Origin: Desmonostoc vinosum HA7617-LM4
GTDB lineage: Bacteria; Cyanobacteriota; Cyanobacteriia; Cyanobacteriales; Nostocaceae
Reading direction: 5' to 3'
DNA: 64,000 bases
Assembly (NCBI GenBank): GCA_019359515.1
Contig: JAHHHC010000024.1
Location: 1 to 64,000, forward strand
Shown: one piece after another, positions 17,441 through 26,515 of the stretch
How the letters are laid out: each line of letters opens with the position of its first letter
How positions within the stretch are numbered: the first letter of the stretch is position 1
Program-made: the position numbers and the translations under genes
The notes under the pieces: generated by a model
The model's input: the letters and a program-made list of their open reading frames with translations, nothing else
Told to the model about the DNA's origin: nothing
The model's database searches: none

Positions 17441-17692
17441 TCATATCTCTATATCTACGTTTTGCACTTCTGACTCAACTAAATCAAAGTTCATTTTGTT
17501 GTATAAATACTGCAAGGAAATTTCAAAGGGTACAGTTACAAGAGCGATCGCTTTATCTTCTTGGTTATGATTTATCGTTCCACCTGCCATAGGAATTATT
17601 TGCCCATCAATATATTCACTTTTGTACTCAGCAATCTCTTCTAATTCCAGATATTCCTCTGGGGTGTAGTATCGTTGTTGTGTTATTTGCAT
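17441..17692 (-). pseudogene. Uma2 family nuclease gene with internal deletion
   Basis: Start ATG at 17692 (MQITQQRYYTPEEYLELEEI). The first ~55 residues are a standard Uma2/DUF820 N-terminus (KSEYIDGQIIPMAGGTINHNQ), and the last ~25 (VPFEISLQYLYNKMNF) resemble the C-terminal end of such proteins. The roughly 100 central residues with the PD-(D/E)XK core (PDxxV and the E-x-K strand) are missing; a HIP1 octamer (GCGATCGC, about 17544) lies near the apparent junction. A normal family member is about 190 aa; this one is 83. A nuclease cannot function without that core, so a decayed gene is the best reading. Confidence 0.75.
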
Positions 17693-17847
17693 AGTTTTAT
17701 TGAGTAGCGATCGCACTCAAGAAATTTTACTAATTTATAATAAATAGTCTAACGTGATTAATTTGTGTGTTAAGTTCTTTGTACAAAGAGTAAGATACTA
17801 GCTGTTATCTTAGTGCTATTACTCTAGATAAATATTCATTTGAATAC

Positions 17848-18978
17848 TTACGTCCAAAGCCGCCTACCCGTTTTTCCATTTAATATTTGATGGCTATCTT
17901 GTAACAAAGTCGGAATATTTAAATTCTCTGGACACTTCGGCAAACAATCACCACATTCTGTACAACGATTCGCTTTCATTCCAGGAAACCAATGACCAGC
18001 ATTTTCAAACATTCCATAACGATATTGTCCATACTCTGTCATATCGTAGGCTACTGCTAGGTTACGTAAGCGTAAAACCTCTGGAATGTTAATATTTTCT
18101 GGACAAGGTAAACAAGCATAGCATTGACTACACTTATCAGTTTTCAAAACGTTTTTTTGATGATTTTCTAAACGTTGAAAAATAGATATTTCTTCTGGCA
18201 CTAACTCATTATTTTGAGCAACAATTCGCAAAGGCTCAATTAATTCATTTGGGTTTCCTGGCCCTACGCTTAATGTAGTAATCCGAGTGTCACTTAGTAG
18301 AAATCGATAGTTTAAGTGCAGCGGTGAATAAGGCTGACACAGGTCTTTCAAAGTTTGCGACGGTGTGTAAAGGCGTCCTCCCTTATCAGCAGGAGAAATA
18401 ATGAAAATACCCATATCTTTTTCCGCAGCTAGCTGAATTGCTGGTGCATTGCGTTGAAAAAAATAGTAATAATGCAGATTGACAAATGCAAAAAAATCTG
18501 TGTTTATTGCCGCTAAAATTATCTCTAATGGCCCATGGGTGGAAAAACCAACGTGTCGCACCCGACCATCAGTAATAGCCTCTTGCACTGCTTGCATACA
18601 GCCATTCTTAGCTTGTACCCATTCCAAATGTTGCCAGGTATTTAAGCCGTGAATTCCCAAACAATCGAGATAATCTAGCTGTAATCGTTCTAAAGATTCA
18701 TCAATACACCGATGCATTGTGTCAGCATCAGCTGTGGGTGGGATTTTGGTAGTAATGTAAAGCTGAGAACGAGGTAATGACAAACCAGCTTTCAGCGCAT
18801 TACCAAGATATTTCTCACTCTTGCCATAGCCCTTGGCAGTTTCTATATGGTTAATTCCCAATGCTAAGGCTTGTTTGATGGTCTGCTGAGCATTTTCACC
18901 ACCTGCCAAATAGCGCATTGTTCCTAACGAAAAGATAGAAAGGTGTAAATTCGTTTTCCCAAAGCGTCGGTATTGCAT
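17848..18978 (-). CDS. Aldo/keto reductase with C-terminal 4Fe-4S domain
   Basis: Seen: AKR TIM barrel, residues ~1-260, starting MQYRRFGKTNLHLSIFSLGT, with IETAKGYGKSEKYLG (the catalytic Tyr and Asp/Lys region), CLGIHGLNTW and GRVRHVGFSTHG. The C-terminal ~110 residues hold two cysteine clusters, CSQCYACLPCPENINIP and CTECGDCLPKCPENLNIP, each typical of 4Fe-4S binding. Known: this fused type is widespread in bacteria and archaea and is predicted to reduce carbonyl substrates with electrons or NADPH; the physiological substrate is unknown. 376 aa is the usual length. Single gene on the minus strand. Start ATG 18978 begins the first barrel strand. Confidence 0.92.
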   Translation of the reverse strand: MQYRRFGKTNLHLSIFSLGTMRYLAGGENAQQTIKQALALGINHIETAKGYGKSEKYLGNALKAGLSLPRSQLYITTKIPPTADADTMHRCIDESLERLQLDYLDCLGIHGLNTWQHLEWVQAKNGCMQAVQEAITDGRVRHVGFSTHGPLEIILAAINTDFFAFVNLHYYYFFQRNAPAIQLAAEKDMGIFIISPADKGGRLYTPSQTLKDLCQPYSPLHLNYRFLLSDTRITTLSVGPGNPNELIEPLRIVAQNNELVPEEISIFQRLENHQKNVLKTDKCSQCYACLPCPENINIPEVLRLRNLAVAYDMTEYGQYRYGMFENAGHWFPGMKANRCTECGDCLPKCPENLNIPTLLQDSHQILNGKTGRRLWT

Positions 18979-19420
18979 TATTTAATAATTTGTAATTCTT
19001 CAGAGGGAGTGGCGATGTGGGAGTAGGGAGTAGGGAACCCACGCCTTAAGGCGTGGGATTGAAGTCAGGACGCATTGTGCCTCGTTGCAAGCAATCTCGG
19101 CACAAATCTTTTCCTAACAGTGGGCAATGACCCACAAAAGACAGTTTTTAATGTTTTTGTATCCCTACTCCCTACTCCCTACTCCCTACTCCCTGTTTTT
19201 GTAATTCATAATTTGTTATTAAGATACATATAAAAAATACGATCTACTGATTTACAATACGTTAGCTCTTAAAATAATACCTGATTGGGCAAATTGTTAT
19301 TAGTAGAAATTTTTGAAAGCGATGAGGAAGTAAGGGAACAAGGGAGGAATTACTTCCTAATCCTCCTCATCTCCCCTATCTCCCTTATCCTCCTCATCTC
19401 TCTCATACCTCAGCACTTTC
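18979..19420. other. Intergenic region with palindrome and heptamer repeats
   Basis: No gene seen. Contains GTAGGGAGTAGGGAA repeats near 19021-19036, a perfect 20-bp palindrome at 19038-19057 (listed separately) followed by about 80 bp of non-repeated sequence, a CCCTACT heptamer array at about 19166-19195, and CTCCTCATCTCCC-type repeats at 19363-19400. A 3' hairpin for the bifunctional nuclease gene is not obvious. Confidence 0.65.
19038..19057. repeat. Perfect 20-bp palindrome, possible IS200/IS605-type end
   Basis: The sequence CCCACGCCTTAAGGCGTGGG is its own reverse complement. Similar palindromes lie at transposon ends or 3' to tnpB genes in cyanobacteria (recalled family knowledge). 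The flanking 80 bp to the right does not contain a recognisable transposase frame, so at most a solo end is present. Confidence 0.5.
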
Positions 19421-19918
19421 TTAGCTATCGCCATTACCAAAGCGCTTGATCAAATCTTCAGGACGGAGATTTGATATAAATTCACGAAACGCTTGTTGTT
19501 CAGCTTCGTCAGCATCGCGATCAACAGGAATTGAGGCATCAGCAATTACTTCTTCCATTACCCAAATAGGGGTATTTGTACGGAGGGCAATAGCGATCGC
19601 ATCGCTAGGACGTGCATCAATTTCTTTTTTAATCTCACCTTGTTGGACAATCAAAGCTGCATAAAATGTATCCTTCTGCAAGGAATGAATAATAACTCGC
19701 TCTAAAGTCATGTTCCAGCCATCAAAAATATTGACAATTAAGTCATGAGTTAATGGTCTGGGAGGCTTTTGATTCTCCAGTGCGCCCATAATTGCCCTAG
19801 CTTGTTCCTGACCAATATATATTGGCAAAGCACGCCGATCTGAAGCATCTTTCAAAAGTACAATCGGACTGCGAGTTATGGCATCTAATGCTATGCCAGC
19901 GACTTTCATTTCAATCAT
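19421..19918 (-). CDS. Bifunctional nuclease family protein (DUF151)
   Basis: Seen: whole-length DUF151 domain: MIEMKVAGIALDAITRSPIV, LPIYIGQEQARAI, RPLTHDLIVNIFDGW and IDARPSDAIAIALRTNTPIW (residues ~100-120), the most conserved block. Known: homologues in plants and Thermotoga have DNase/RNase activity; in bacteria the family is called bifunctional nuclease, though its role is not settled. The C-terminus (EAEQQAFREFISNLRPEDL) is a UVR-like helical tail. 165 aa is typical for cyanobacteria. Divergent from ribE with 339 bp in between. Two ATG codons (19918, 19909) are possible. Confidence 0.93.
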   Translation of the reverse strand: MIEMKVAGIALDAITRSPIVLLKDASDRRALPIYIGQEQARAIMGALENQKPPRPLTHDLIVNIFDGWNMTLERVIIHSLQKDTFYAALIVQQGEIKKEIDARPSDAIAIALRTNTPIWVMEEVIADASIPVDRDADEAEQQAFREFISNLRPEDLIKRFGNGDS

Positions 19919-20257
19919 TGGCTCAGCCTCTAAAATCCTTTGAGCGCTTGGTTATTTTGTAACAAATAATACCCTAGTTGGGGTAAATAGACGAAAATAA
20001 TAAACATAGGCATTGTTTTCTATAATTGCTTCTATTAAACTCCGAACTTGTTGTGAACACCAGAGTAAGTCAAATTGGTCTACTTAGACAATAACCTTCT
20101 TAACCAAGTATGCCTTGTGAAGGATGCGAATGTGTTAATATTCCTTTAATCAGAAAAAGTCAGAAATTATACTCAATACTTGAACATTCTTGTGAGAATT
20201 ACTAGTTAATTTCTGGCAAAATTAGGCGATAAATAGAGTTAGTTTTGCAAAAAAGCC
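19919..20257. promoter_or_regulatory. Divergent upstream region of the nuclease gene and ribE
   Basis: A 339-bp non-coding stretch between two divergent genes. No RFN/FMN riboswitch fold is recognisable before ribE: the conserved RFN segments are absent. An AT-rich stretch with TATACTCAATACTTGAAC near 20170 and TAAATAGAGTTAGTTTTGC before the ribE start may hold the promoter, but no strong box can be assigned. Confidence 0.4.
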
Positions 20258-20932
20258 GTGTTTACAGGATTAATCCAAGCTTTAGGAACGATGAAACCCT
20301 CAAAGGGCGATTCTTGGCAAATTACTTGTGTAAGTCAGTCGTCTGTTGATATTATGCAGGATCTAGCTTGCGGTGACAGCGTAGCCGTAGATGGCGTTTG
20401 TTTGACGGTTGAAGAAGTTTTAAAAGACGGATTTATTGCTACAGCCTCACCAGAAACTCTGCGCCGCACGACTTTGGGAAGTGAGCAAACAGCACAAAAA
20501 TACGTCAACTTAGAAACGTCACTGCGCTTAGGTGGCAAGGTTGGTGGTCACTTTGTTATGGGGCATGTAGACGGTATAGGTCGAATGCTAGCAGTAGAGG
20601 AAACGGCTAGTTCTTGGGAAATGACGTTTATGGCATCTGAGGCGATCGCTCGGTATATCGTCTTGAAAGGCAGCATTGCCGTCAATGGTATTAGCCTTAC
20701 AGTAGCCGCATATGAGCCAGAACAATCTCAATTTACAGTAGCTGTCATTCCTTTAACCTATGCCGAGACAAATCTCCGCTATTTGGTTCCTGGCAGTTTG
20801 GTAAATTTGGAAGGAGATATTCTTGGCAAATATGTAGAGAAATTCCTGCATCCTGGCAACCAACACACCACAGATAACGCCAGTCTATATGATATAACAC
20901 CCGCATTCCTTGCAGAACACGGGTATGTGTGA
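20258..20932 (+). CDS. ribE: Riboflavin synthase, alpha subunit
   Basis: Converts two 6,7-dimethyl-8-ribityllumazine molecules to riboflavin and the pyrimidinedione, the last step of riboflavin synthesis. Seen: two tandem lumazine-binding barrels, each with the GxxxxVNGxxLT-type motif: SVAVDGVCLTVEEV (residues ~42-55) and SIAVNGISLTVAAY (~138-151); GGHFVMGHVDGIG (~95-107) is the first-domain ligand loop and the mobile start is FTGLIQALG. Length 224 aa is right. The start codon is GTG at 20258, since FTGLI must be the N-terminus of the family; no ATG is available. No obvious Shine-Dalgarno sequence. Single gene. Confidence 0.96.
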   Translation: MFTGLIQALGTMKPSKGDSWQITCVSQSSVDIMQDLACGDSVAVDGVCLTVEEVLKDGFIATASPETLRRTTLGSEQTAQKYVNLETSLRLGGKVGGHFVMGHVDGIGRMLAVEETASSWEMTFMASEAIARYIVLKGSIAVNGISLTVAAYEPEQSQFTVAVIPLTYAETNLRYLVPGSLVNLEGDILGKYVEKFLHPGNQHTTDNASLYDITPAFLAEHGYV

Positions 20933-21117
20933 TTGGGGAATTCGTAATTCGTAATGGGGACGCGGGGACGCGGGAACGCAAAGAAAATTTTTCCCTCATC
21001 CCCCTCATCTTTTACTCACTGAGCGTACCCCATAGGGGAAGCAAGCTATGCGTAGCGTCTTTGATAAAAGAAGTGCATCCACTCTACTCCCCACTCCCTA
21101 CTCCCTACTCCCCATTC
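20933..21117. repeat. Composite repeat block after ribE
   Basis: Contains TTCGTAATTCGTAAT (20939-20953), GGGGACGCGGGGACGCGG (20955-20972), the CACTGAGCG..GCGTAGCGTC module (about 21017-21060) and ACTCCCTACTCCCTACTCCC (about 21089-21110). No gene. Confidence 0.7.
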
Positions 21118-22656
21118 CTACCTATCTGGCAGCTGAATTACCCGCGCTGTTTGCGTGCTTTGGACTAACTGACTAAGGGCGCCTTGTAATTGTACGCTTG
21201 AGTCAACAGCAACCCATCCGTCTTGTGTTAAGTGGCGGACTTCAAAATGCAGGTGAGGCCCTGTGGAGTTACCTGTGCTGCCAACTCGCCCGATGACAGT
21301 TCCTGGTTCTACCACTTGACCGGGTTGGACAAAGACTTCTGACATGTGGCCGTAGAGGGTTTGTTGAGCGGAACTGTGATTGATGATTACGGTTAAACCA
21401 TAACCACCAAGCCAATTAGCGGTTTCCACTTGACCTCTGGCGGCTGCTAAGATTGGTGTTCCCATGGGGGCACCTAAGTCTGTACCAGCGTGGAAGCGGC
21501 GATCGCCTGAGATGGGATGAACGCGCCAACCAAACAAAGAGGTAATTGGTGCAGGTACAGATAAGGGGAACATCATACCGCTACCGTTATAGGCGACTGC
21601 GCCGGTGTAGGGGATTTGCGGCAACACCGATGCCAGAGGAAAGTCGTAAGCTACGGTGCTGGGGCGGGGTGCAACGTTACCTGCTGCCATTGGTGGCGGT
21701 AGAGTACCACCACTGGGCGCGATGGGGGATGAACTTGCTCTTGTGGTGTTAAATTCGCCGGGATTGGGGATAAATCGGTTCGGGCGATAGGCGGTTTTGG
21801 TGACACCAACAGTATCAGTGCGAGTAGCACGCCAACTACTGTTGTTAGTAGCTGCTACTACCTGCCTCGCTGTGGGAACATTTGCTAATTGAGCGTTTTG
21901 ACTTCTTCTGAGCCAACTAGGCGCTGGTTTGCCATTAGCATCAACTACGCGCTGAGTTGGCGCAGGTACTTTGGCGCAAACGCCGCCTAATAAACCTTGC
22001 CCTGCTGGCACAATGGTTCGACAACCACTAGAACGTTCTGTAATGATTACAGAATTTGGTGCTTGGTAAGTAGTTGTAGCACCAGTGTTGTAATTGGTGG
22101 GGTCAATATAGGCGTTATTGTAATCTTTTGTTTTCCCTGTTGTTGCGCCTACAGTGCTGTTGGAGTTAGATGGTTGGGCAACTTCTGGAAGTTTTTCAGG
22201 TATCGGGCGAAGTGGAGTCGCTGGTTTTTGTTCTGTAATCTTTACAGGTGCGACTGGTGAAGCTTCTACCTGGGGCTTTGACAGTCTGGTATTTGTGGCG
22301 GGTGCAATAATTTCAACCTTGGGTTTTGATTGAGAAACTTCTGGTTGACGTAATCTTTGTCTGAGTTTGACTCGCCGCCCTGAAAAGTTTGGCTGTGTTT
22401 GAGTTGCTTGTGGCGCTACTGTTTCTTTTTTAACTGGATTTGTAATTGCTGTTGGTTGAGAACTTTCAATAGTAGGAACAATGTTATCTATTGATGTTTC
22501 CGTTTGGGCAAACACGAAGCCGCCGCTGAGGAGACTAAAGCTACTGAGCCAACAGAGACTCTGGGCTGATAAATTAGACGCCAAGCGTCTTTTTTTTAGA
22601 CTTCGCTGCCATGATTTGTGCAAACGGTTATGGGCAGTGTGATTGCGCTGCGTCAT
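21118..22656 (-). CDS. M23 family peptidoglycan endopeptidase
   Basis: Seen: an N-terminal segment with basic residues then a hydrophobic stretch (SLCWLSSFSLLSGGFVFAQ, residues ~33-51) acting as signal peptide; about 300 residues of low-complexity Pro/Thr/Ala/Gln-rich linker; a C-terminal LytM domain with HAGTDLGAPMGTP (first Zn ligands H and D), GLTVIINHSSAQQTLYGHMS and GNSTGPHLHFEVRH (HxH ligands). Known: LytM enzymes cleave peptide cross-links in peptidoglycan, or activate amidases when catalytic residues are missing. All zinc ligands are present here, so it is probably active. The sequence reads like the cyanobacterial cell-separation or septal junction M23 proteins, but no specific assignment is possible. 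Confidence 0.9.
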   Translation of the reverse strand: MTQRNHTAHNRLHKSWQRSLKKRRLASNLSAQSLCWLSSFSLLSGGFVFAQTETSIDNIVPTIESSQPTAITNPVKKETVAPQATQTQPNFSGRRVKLRQRLRQPEVSQSKPKVEIIAPATNTRLSKPQVEASPVAPVKITEQKPATPLRPIPEKLPEVAQPSNSNSTVGATTGKTKDYNNAYIDPTNYNTGATTTYQAPNSVIITERSSGCRTIVPAGQGLLGGVCAKVPAPTQRVVDANGKPAPSWLRRSQNAQLANVPTARQVVAATNNSSWRATRTDTVGVTKTAYRPNRFIPNPGEFNTTRASSSPIAPSGGTLPPPMAAGNVAPRPSTVAYDFPLASVLPQIPYTGAVAYNGSGMMFPLSVPAPITSLFGWRVHPISGDRRFHAGTDLGAPMGTPILAAARGQVETANWLGGYGLTVIINHSSAQQTLYGHMSEVFVQPGQVVEPGTVIGRVGSTGNSTGPHLHFEVRHLTQDGWVAVDSSVQLQGALSQLVQSTQTARVIQLPDR

Positions 22657-22763
22657 TTGTTCTCTCAGTTGTGTGTAAATTAAGAGGGAATTGGGAATGG
22701 GGAATAGGAGAATTGTTACTAGTCCCTAGTCCCCAGTACCAGAGCTTGGAACAAAGCTGAAAG

Positions 22764-23576
22764 TTAAAGGGAAGATTTATAGTAACCCAAACTGATTGTA
22801 CCGGGTTCAATGGAAATTTCTGATGTTATTAGTTCATTTGACTCATTTGCTTTGAAATTTACTCTGAGATTTCCTTGAGGGGTGACTCCAATTACGGTGC
22901 CTGAAAGATGATTGACGTAAACCCGATCGCCCATATTCGTTAGCAAGTCTAAATAACGAGATAAGAGTATGCTTATTCCTTCTTGGCAGAGGCACTCCAT
23001 ACCGGATTCTATTCCTAGTAAAACTGTAGAGGTTAGCATTTCTAGACAAGATATTGGTTTGGAATGTTGCGAAGTTTGCCAAGATTCTAGATTGATTCCA
23101 GTTTCCGGGACTGGATTTATCCAGTTAATACCAACACCAATCACAGCTTGTGTGATTTTACCGTTGTTTACTCTGGTTTCTGTTAGAATGCCGCCTAGTT
23201 TACGACCATTTAAAACTAAATCGTTGGGCCATTTAATCCCCACACTGACGCCGCACTGGCGTAGTTGAGAAGCTATTCCCCAAGCAGTAGCCAAGGTTAA
23301 TTGGTAGCTGTCGCTAGCATCTATTTTAGGAGCGATCGCTACCGAAAGATATAATCCTCCAGAAGGAGAAATCCATTGGCGTCCCCATTGTCCTCGTCCG
23401 GCTGTTTGCTGTGTGGCAATGACTACAGAACCTTGTTCAGCTCCTTGGTTAAGTAAGTTCCAAAGGGTTTGGTTTGTAGAGGGAAGGCTATTAAAAATAT
23501 GCACAGAAAATGCCAAAGATTTGTGCTTACGCCCAGATTTTAGGGCTGCTTCTAATTTTTGCTGATTAAATTCCAC
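22764..23576 (-). CDS. birA: Biotin--[acetyl-CoA-carboxylase] ligase
   Basis: Attaches biotin to the biotin carboxyl carrier protein of acetyl-CoA carboxylase via biotinyl-AMP. Seen: SLPSTNQTLWNLL (residues ~30-42), the biotin/ATP loop QQTAGRGQWGRQWISPSGGL (about 56-75), KWPNDLVLNGRKLGGILTE (~120-138) and VIGVGINW; short C-terminal SH3-like domain. No N-terminal winged helix, so it is a monofunctional (class I) ligase and not a repressor. Length of 270 aa is in range. 107 bp downstream of it lies the M23 gene on the same strand with a repeat block between. Divergent from pgeF. Confidence 0.95.
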   Translation of the reverse strand: MEFNQQKLEAALKSGRKHKSLAFSVHIFNSLPSTNQTLWNLLNQGAEQGSVVIATQQTAGRGQWGRQWISPSGGLYLSVAIAPKIDASDSYQLTLATAWGIASQLRQCGVSVGIKWPNDLVLNGRKLGGILTETRVNNGKITQAVIGVGINWINPVPETGINLESWQTSQHSKPISCLEMLTSTVLLGIESGMECLCQEGISILLSRYLDLLTNMGDRVYVNHLSGTVIGVTPQGNLRVNFKANESNELITSEISIEPGTISLGYYKSSL

Positions 23577-23689
23577 AGCAGTTACCCCAAATTCCGTTGT
23601 TCAAGTTAGCATTAGTTGGTCGTGGTTATGGGGAACTCGGGGCCCCCGATCCCGAATCCTTTTTACTTGACCTTTAGGTTTGGTTCAAG

Positions 23690-24460
23690 ATGCACACTTG
23701 GCACTGGCACAATTGGCAAGGAATACCCTACTTGAGTTGTAGTATCCTAGAATACTGGCATCACGGTTTTTTGACGCACCATTTTTGGCCGCGATCGCCT
23801 CAAGAGTTAACTAAAGTGCTGCTACCAGAGGCTTCAGTTTATCGCTTGAAACAGGTACATGGCAATACTGTTCTTACCCCACAAGAAATTGACAGCATGA
23901 GCAGGGGTGAGGATAATTTGGCTGAGGCAGATGGTTTAATTAGCGAACAACCTCTGCAAGCTTTGTGGGTAGCTAGTGCTGACTGTACACCTGTGTTAAT
24001 TGGGGATGTGAAAACTCGACGGGTGGCAGCACTGCACGCGGGTTGGCGGGGTACAGCAAAAAAAATTGTCCCCCAAGCGATCGCCCAACTCAAGGCTCAA
24101 GGTAGTCAACTAGATGATTTACGCATCGCTATGGGCCCAGCGATCGCTGGCGAAGTTTACCAAGTCTCTCTTGAGGTGGCTGCCGAAGTCGGGGCTAGCA
24201 TTATACCACATGAAGACGAAAATTCAATTATAAAAGCATTATATGAGTTACCAAATTCTCCCTTGCTGGTAGATCCCAACCCAACAAAGGTACGGCTAGA
24301 TGTTAGACGGGTAAATGCTTTACAGTTGGAAAGCTTAGGGATTAGTGCAGAACAAGTGGCGATCGCTCCTTATTGTACTTATCAAACTCCAGAGCATTTC
24401 TTTTCCTACCGCCGTGAGCAAGAGAAAAAAGTTCAATGGTCAGGGATTGTGAGCGGCTAA
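23690..24460 (+). CDS. pgeF: Peptidoglycan editing factor PgeF / laccase-domain protein
   Basis: Multicopper-oxidase-fold (DUF152/YfiH) protein. Seen: LKQVHGNTVL (residues ~53-62, conserved His), WVASADCTPVLIGD (Cys) and ALHAGWRGTAKKIV (His), forming the H-C-H zinc site, then GPAIAGEVYQVS and RREQ near the C-terminus. Known: relatives act as purine nucleoside phosphorylase/adenosine deaminase and keep wrong amino acids out of peptidoglycan. 256 aa, normal. Start ATG at 23690 gives MHTWHWHNWQGIPYLSC; family members usually begin in this way. Followed by a rho-independent-type hairpin. Confidence 0.93.
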   Translation: MHTWHWHNWQGIPYLSCSILEYWHHGFLTHHFWPRSPQELTKVLLPEASVYRLKQVHGNTVLTPQEIDSMSRGEDNLAEADGLISEQPLQALWVASADCTPVLIGDVKTRRVAALHAGWRGTAKKIVPQAIAQLKAQGSQLDDLRIAMGPAIAGEVYQVSLEVAAEVGASIIPHEDENSIIKALYELPNSPLLVDPNPTKVRLDVRRVNALQLESLGISAEQVAIAPYCTYQTPEHFFSYRREQEKKVQWSGIVSG

Positions 24461-24471
24461 AGTTCTCAATT

Positions 24472-24504
24472 AAAAGCCTGTATTGCATTCAATACAAGCC
24501 TTTT
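24472..24504 (+). terminator. Terminator hairpin after pgeF
   Basis: AAAAGCCTGTATTG and CAATACAAGCCTTTT form an imperfect 14-bp stem around CATT, ending with CCTTTT, 12 bp after the pgeF stop. Confidence 0.7.
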
Positions 24505-24792
24505 AACAAGTTCCGTGGGTTTAAGTCCCCCGGTTCTATAACCGGCAAGTTTTGTGTTGGGGTCAAATCCCTATTACAAAACTTAATTACGAATTACGTT
24601 AGCGCAGCGGTAGCGAGTCCTCGATAGCGAAGCGTTAGCGACACAGGAGCGTCGCGTCATTACGAATTACGAATTATTTAAACGTATTTAGTCCATTTGC
24701 ACGTGAAGAAGTTCAGATTAAACGTAGCTTCGATAATTTTGGTATGGAGACGCCTCAAATAGCGCGTCTCTACAGATGTTATTGTTGGTGCA
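24505..24792. other. Intergenic region between pgeF and gltX
   Basis: Holds CCGGTTCTATAACCGG (a short hairpin, 24529-24544), a dispersed element at 24583-24677 described separately, and GAGACGC..GCGTCTC inverted repeat at about 24747-24770. No gene seen. Confidence 0.55.
24583..24677. repeat. Dispersed ~95-bp element bounded by TAATTACGAATTACG
   Basis: Ends carry inverted TTAATTACGAATTACG / CATTACGAATTACGAATTA. The interior (GTAGCGAGTCCTCGATAGCG, ACACAGGAGCGTCGCGTCAT) is matched, in reverse orientation, at 42224-42342, where about 25-35 bp of extra sequence is present in the middle. MITE-like. Confidence 0.85.
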
Positions 24793-26232
24793 TTATTCTG
24801 TGATTGCTCTATGCAAGCGCGGCTTGTCTAAACCAATTTGATTCAGTAATAACCAAGATTGGATCAAATCGGGGCCATGCAGATCTCCTGTTAAAGCTGC
24901 TCTGAGCGATCGCATGACTAAGCCTTTTTTCACGTTTTGCTCTTTCACTACTTGTTTAATAATGTCTTGAGCTGAGTCTTGTGACAATTGCGGTTGATTT
25001 TCTAAGGCTGTAATAATTCCTTTGAGTGTTGCAGCAGCACCTTCTTGCTTGATCTGTTGCATAGCCTCGTCGCTAAATTCTACTGTTTCACTAAAAAACA
25101 ACTGGCTCATAGCGATAGCATCTACTAATCGAGTTAGGCTAGGGCCAATTAAAGCTACTAACTGCTCTAACCAAGAGCGAGAGCGTTCTGCATCCAATTT
25201 ATACCCAGCGGCTTGCCAATAAGGTATGAGTAAATCTGTGAGTTGATCTACTGGCATACTGTGGATATAGTGACTGTTTAACCAGTCGAGCTTGGCCCAG
25301 TCAAATTTTGCGCCTGCTTTATTGACTCGCTCAAAGCTAAAATCTTTAGCTGCTGTTTCTAAGGTAAATATTTCTTGGGTCGAATCTGGGGGAGACCAAC
25401 CTAGTAATGTCATGTAATTTACCAAAGCTTCGGCAGTAAAGCCCATTTGCTTAAATTCGGAAATGGAGGTGACACCATCCCGCTTGGATAGCTTGCGCCC
25501 ATCCATGTTTAAAATCAATGGTGCGTGAGCAAACTCTGGGATCTTTGCCCCCAAAGCTTCATACAAGAGAATTTGCTTAGCGGTGTTGGCTATGTGGTCT
25601 TCTCCCCGAATCACTTGGGTAATTTGCATGTCGATGTCATCCACCACAACGACAAAGTTATATAGTGGTTGACCTGTACCCTCTTCGGAAGCGCGGGCGA
25701 TGACCATATCGCCACCTAAATCGCTACCCCGCCAAGTCATTTTACCGCGTACTAAGTCATCCCAAACGATTTCCCGCTCATCTTCGATTTGAAAGCGGAT
25801 CACATAAGAGCGACCTTCGGCTTCAAAAGCGGCGCGTTGTTCTGGGGTGAGGTGACGGTGACGGTTGTCGTAGCGCGGGGCTTCGCCTCTGGCTTTTTGG
25901 GCTTCTCGGAGTGTATCGAGTTCTTGGGGGGTGGTATAGCAGCGATAAGCTAATCCTTGATCAAGCAGTTTTTGCACTGCTGTTTTATACAAATCCAGAC
26001 GTTGGGATTGGAAGAATGGCCCTTCATCCCAATTTAAGCCTAGCCAGCGTAGCCCCTCAAGAATATTTTCGGTGTATTCGGGACGCGATCGCTCTAGGTC
26101 TGTATCTTCTATTCGCAGAATAAATTTTCCACCATGGTGGCGGGCAAACAGCCAGTTAAAAACAGATGTTCTGGCTGTACCAATGTGTAAGTTACCTGTT
26201 GGACTCGGAGCAATACGGACTCTAACAGTCAC
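24793..26232 (-). CDS. gltX: Glutamyl-tRNA synthetase
   Basis: Charges tRNA-Glu (and in cyanobacteria also tRNA-Gln, later amidated by GatCAB); Glu-tRNA is also the precursor for tetrapyrroles. Seen: class I Rossmann fold with [20 protein letters not shown] (HIGH-type HIGT, residues ~7-26), [35 protein letters not shown], and the KMSKS-type [10 protein letters not shown] near residue 250, then the helical anticodon-binding C-terminus. 479 aa, the family length. Single gene; tRNA-Asp lies upstream. Start ATG at 26232. Confidence 0.97.
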   Translation of the reverse strand: MTVRVRIAPSPTGNLHIGTARTSVFNWLFARHHGGKFILRIEDTDLERSRPEYTENILEGLRWLGLNWDEGPFFQSQRLDLYKTAVQKLLDQGLAYRCYTTPQELDTLREAQKARGEAPRYDNRHRHLTPEQRAAFEAEGRSYVIRFQIEDEREIVWDDLVRGKMTWRGSDLGGDMVIARASEEGTGQPLYNFVVVVDDIDMQITQVIRGEDHIANTAKQILLYEALGAKIPEFAHAPLILNMDGRKLSKRDGVTSISEFKQMGFTAEALVNYMTLLGWSPPDSTQEIFTLETAAKDFSFERVNKAGAKFDWAKLDWLNSHYIHSMPVDQLTDLLIPYWQAAGYKLDAERSRSWLEQLVALIGPSLTRLVDAIAMSQLFFSETVEFSDEAMQQIKQEGAAATLKGIITALENQPQLSQDSAQDIIKQVVKEQNVKKGLVMRSLRAALTGDLHGPDLIQSWLLLNQIGLDKPRLHRAITE

Positions 26233-26359
26233 AGTTCAATCTCTCTTTCGCAAAGCATGACAACTATATCAGTTTGGGAGTGGGGAGTAGGGAGTGGTGA
26301 ATAGTTATATTTATTGTGAGTTGTTACTGTTTTTGGGCAGCTAAGTTTATAACTTAAAA

Positions 26360-26433
26360 CGGGACTGACGGGGCTCGAACCCGCAACTTCCGCCGTGACA
26401 GGGCGGTGCTCTAACCAATTGAACTACAGTCCC
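26360..26433 (-). tRNA. tRNA-Asp (GTC)
   Basis: The minus strand reads a full cloverleaf of 74 nt: acceptor GGGACTG/CAGTCCC, D arm GTTC..GAGC, anticodon stem CCGCC/GGCGG with loop CTGTCAC (anticodon GTC), T arm GCGGG TTCGAGC CCCGT, discriminator G. No CCA is encoded. It is flanked by non-coding sequence. Confidence 0.97.
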
Positions 26434-26515
26434 TTGTTTAGCAACTTTGTTATTATGGCTGTTTTTTTTCTCTTTGTCAAGTGCTTTTAATCTCTACTAC
26501 TTGATTCGGAACTTT

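Noticed and set aside
18979-19200. TnpB or other transposase remnant beside the 20-bp palindrome
   Set aside because: Translations on both strands show no zinc-finger CxxC pairs in order or RuvC-like motif.
19919-20257. FMN riboswitch before ribE
   Set aside because: None of the conserved RFN-element segments can be found.
24505-24580. tRNA-like sequence (GGGTTTAAGTCCC, CCGGTTCTATAACCGG, GGGGTCAAATCCC)
   Set aside because: T-loop-like elements occur twice and the anticodon-like hairpin has a wrong loop; no acceptor stem can be paired, so no tRNA is called.
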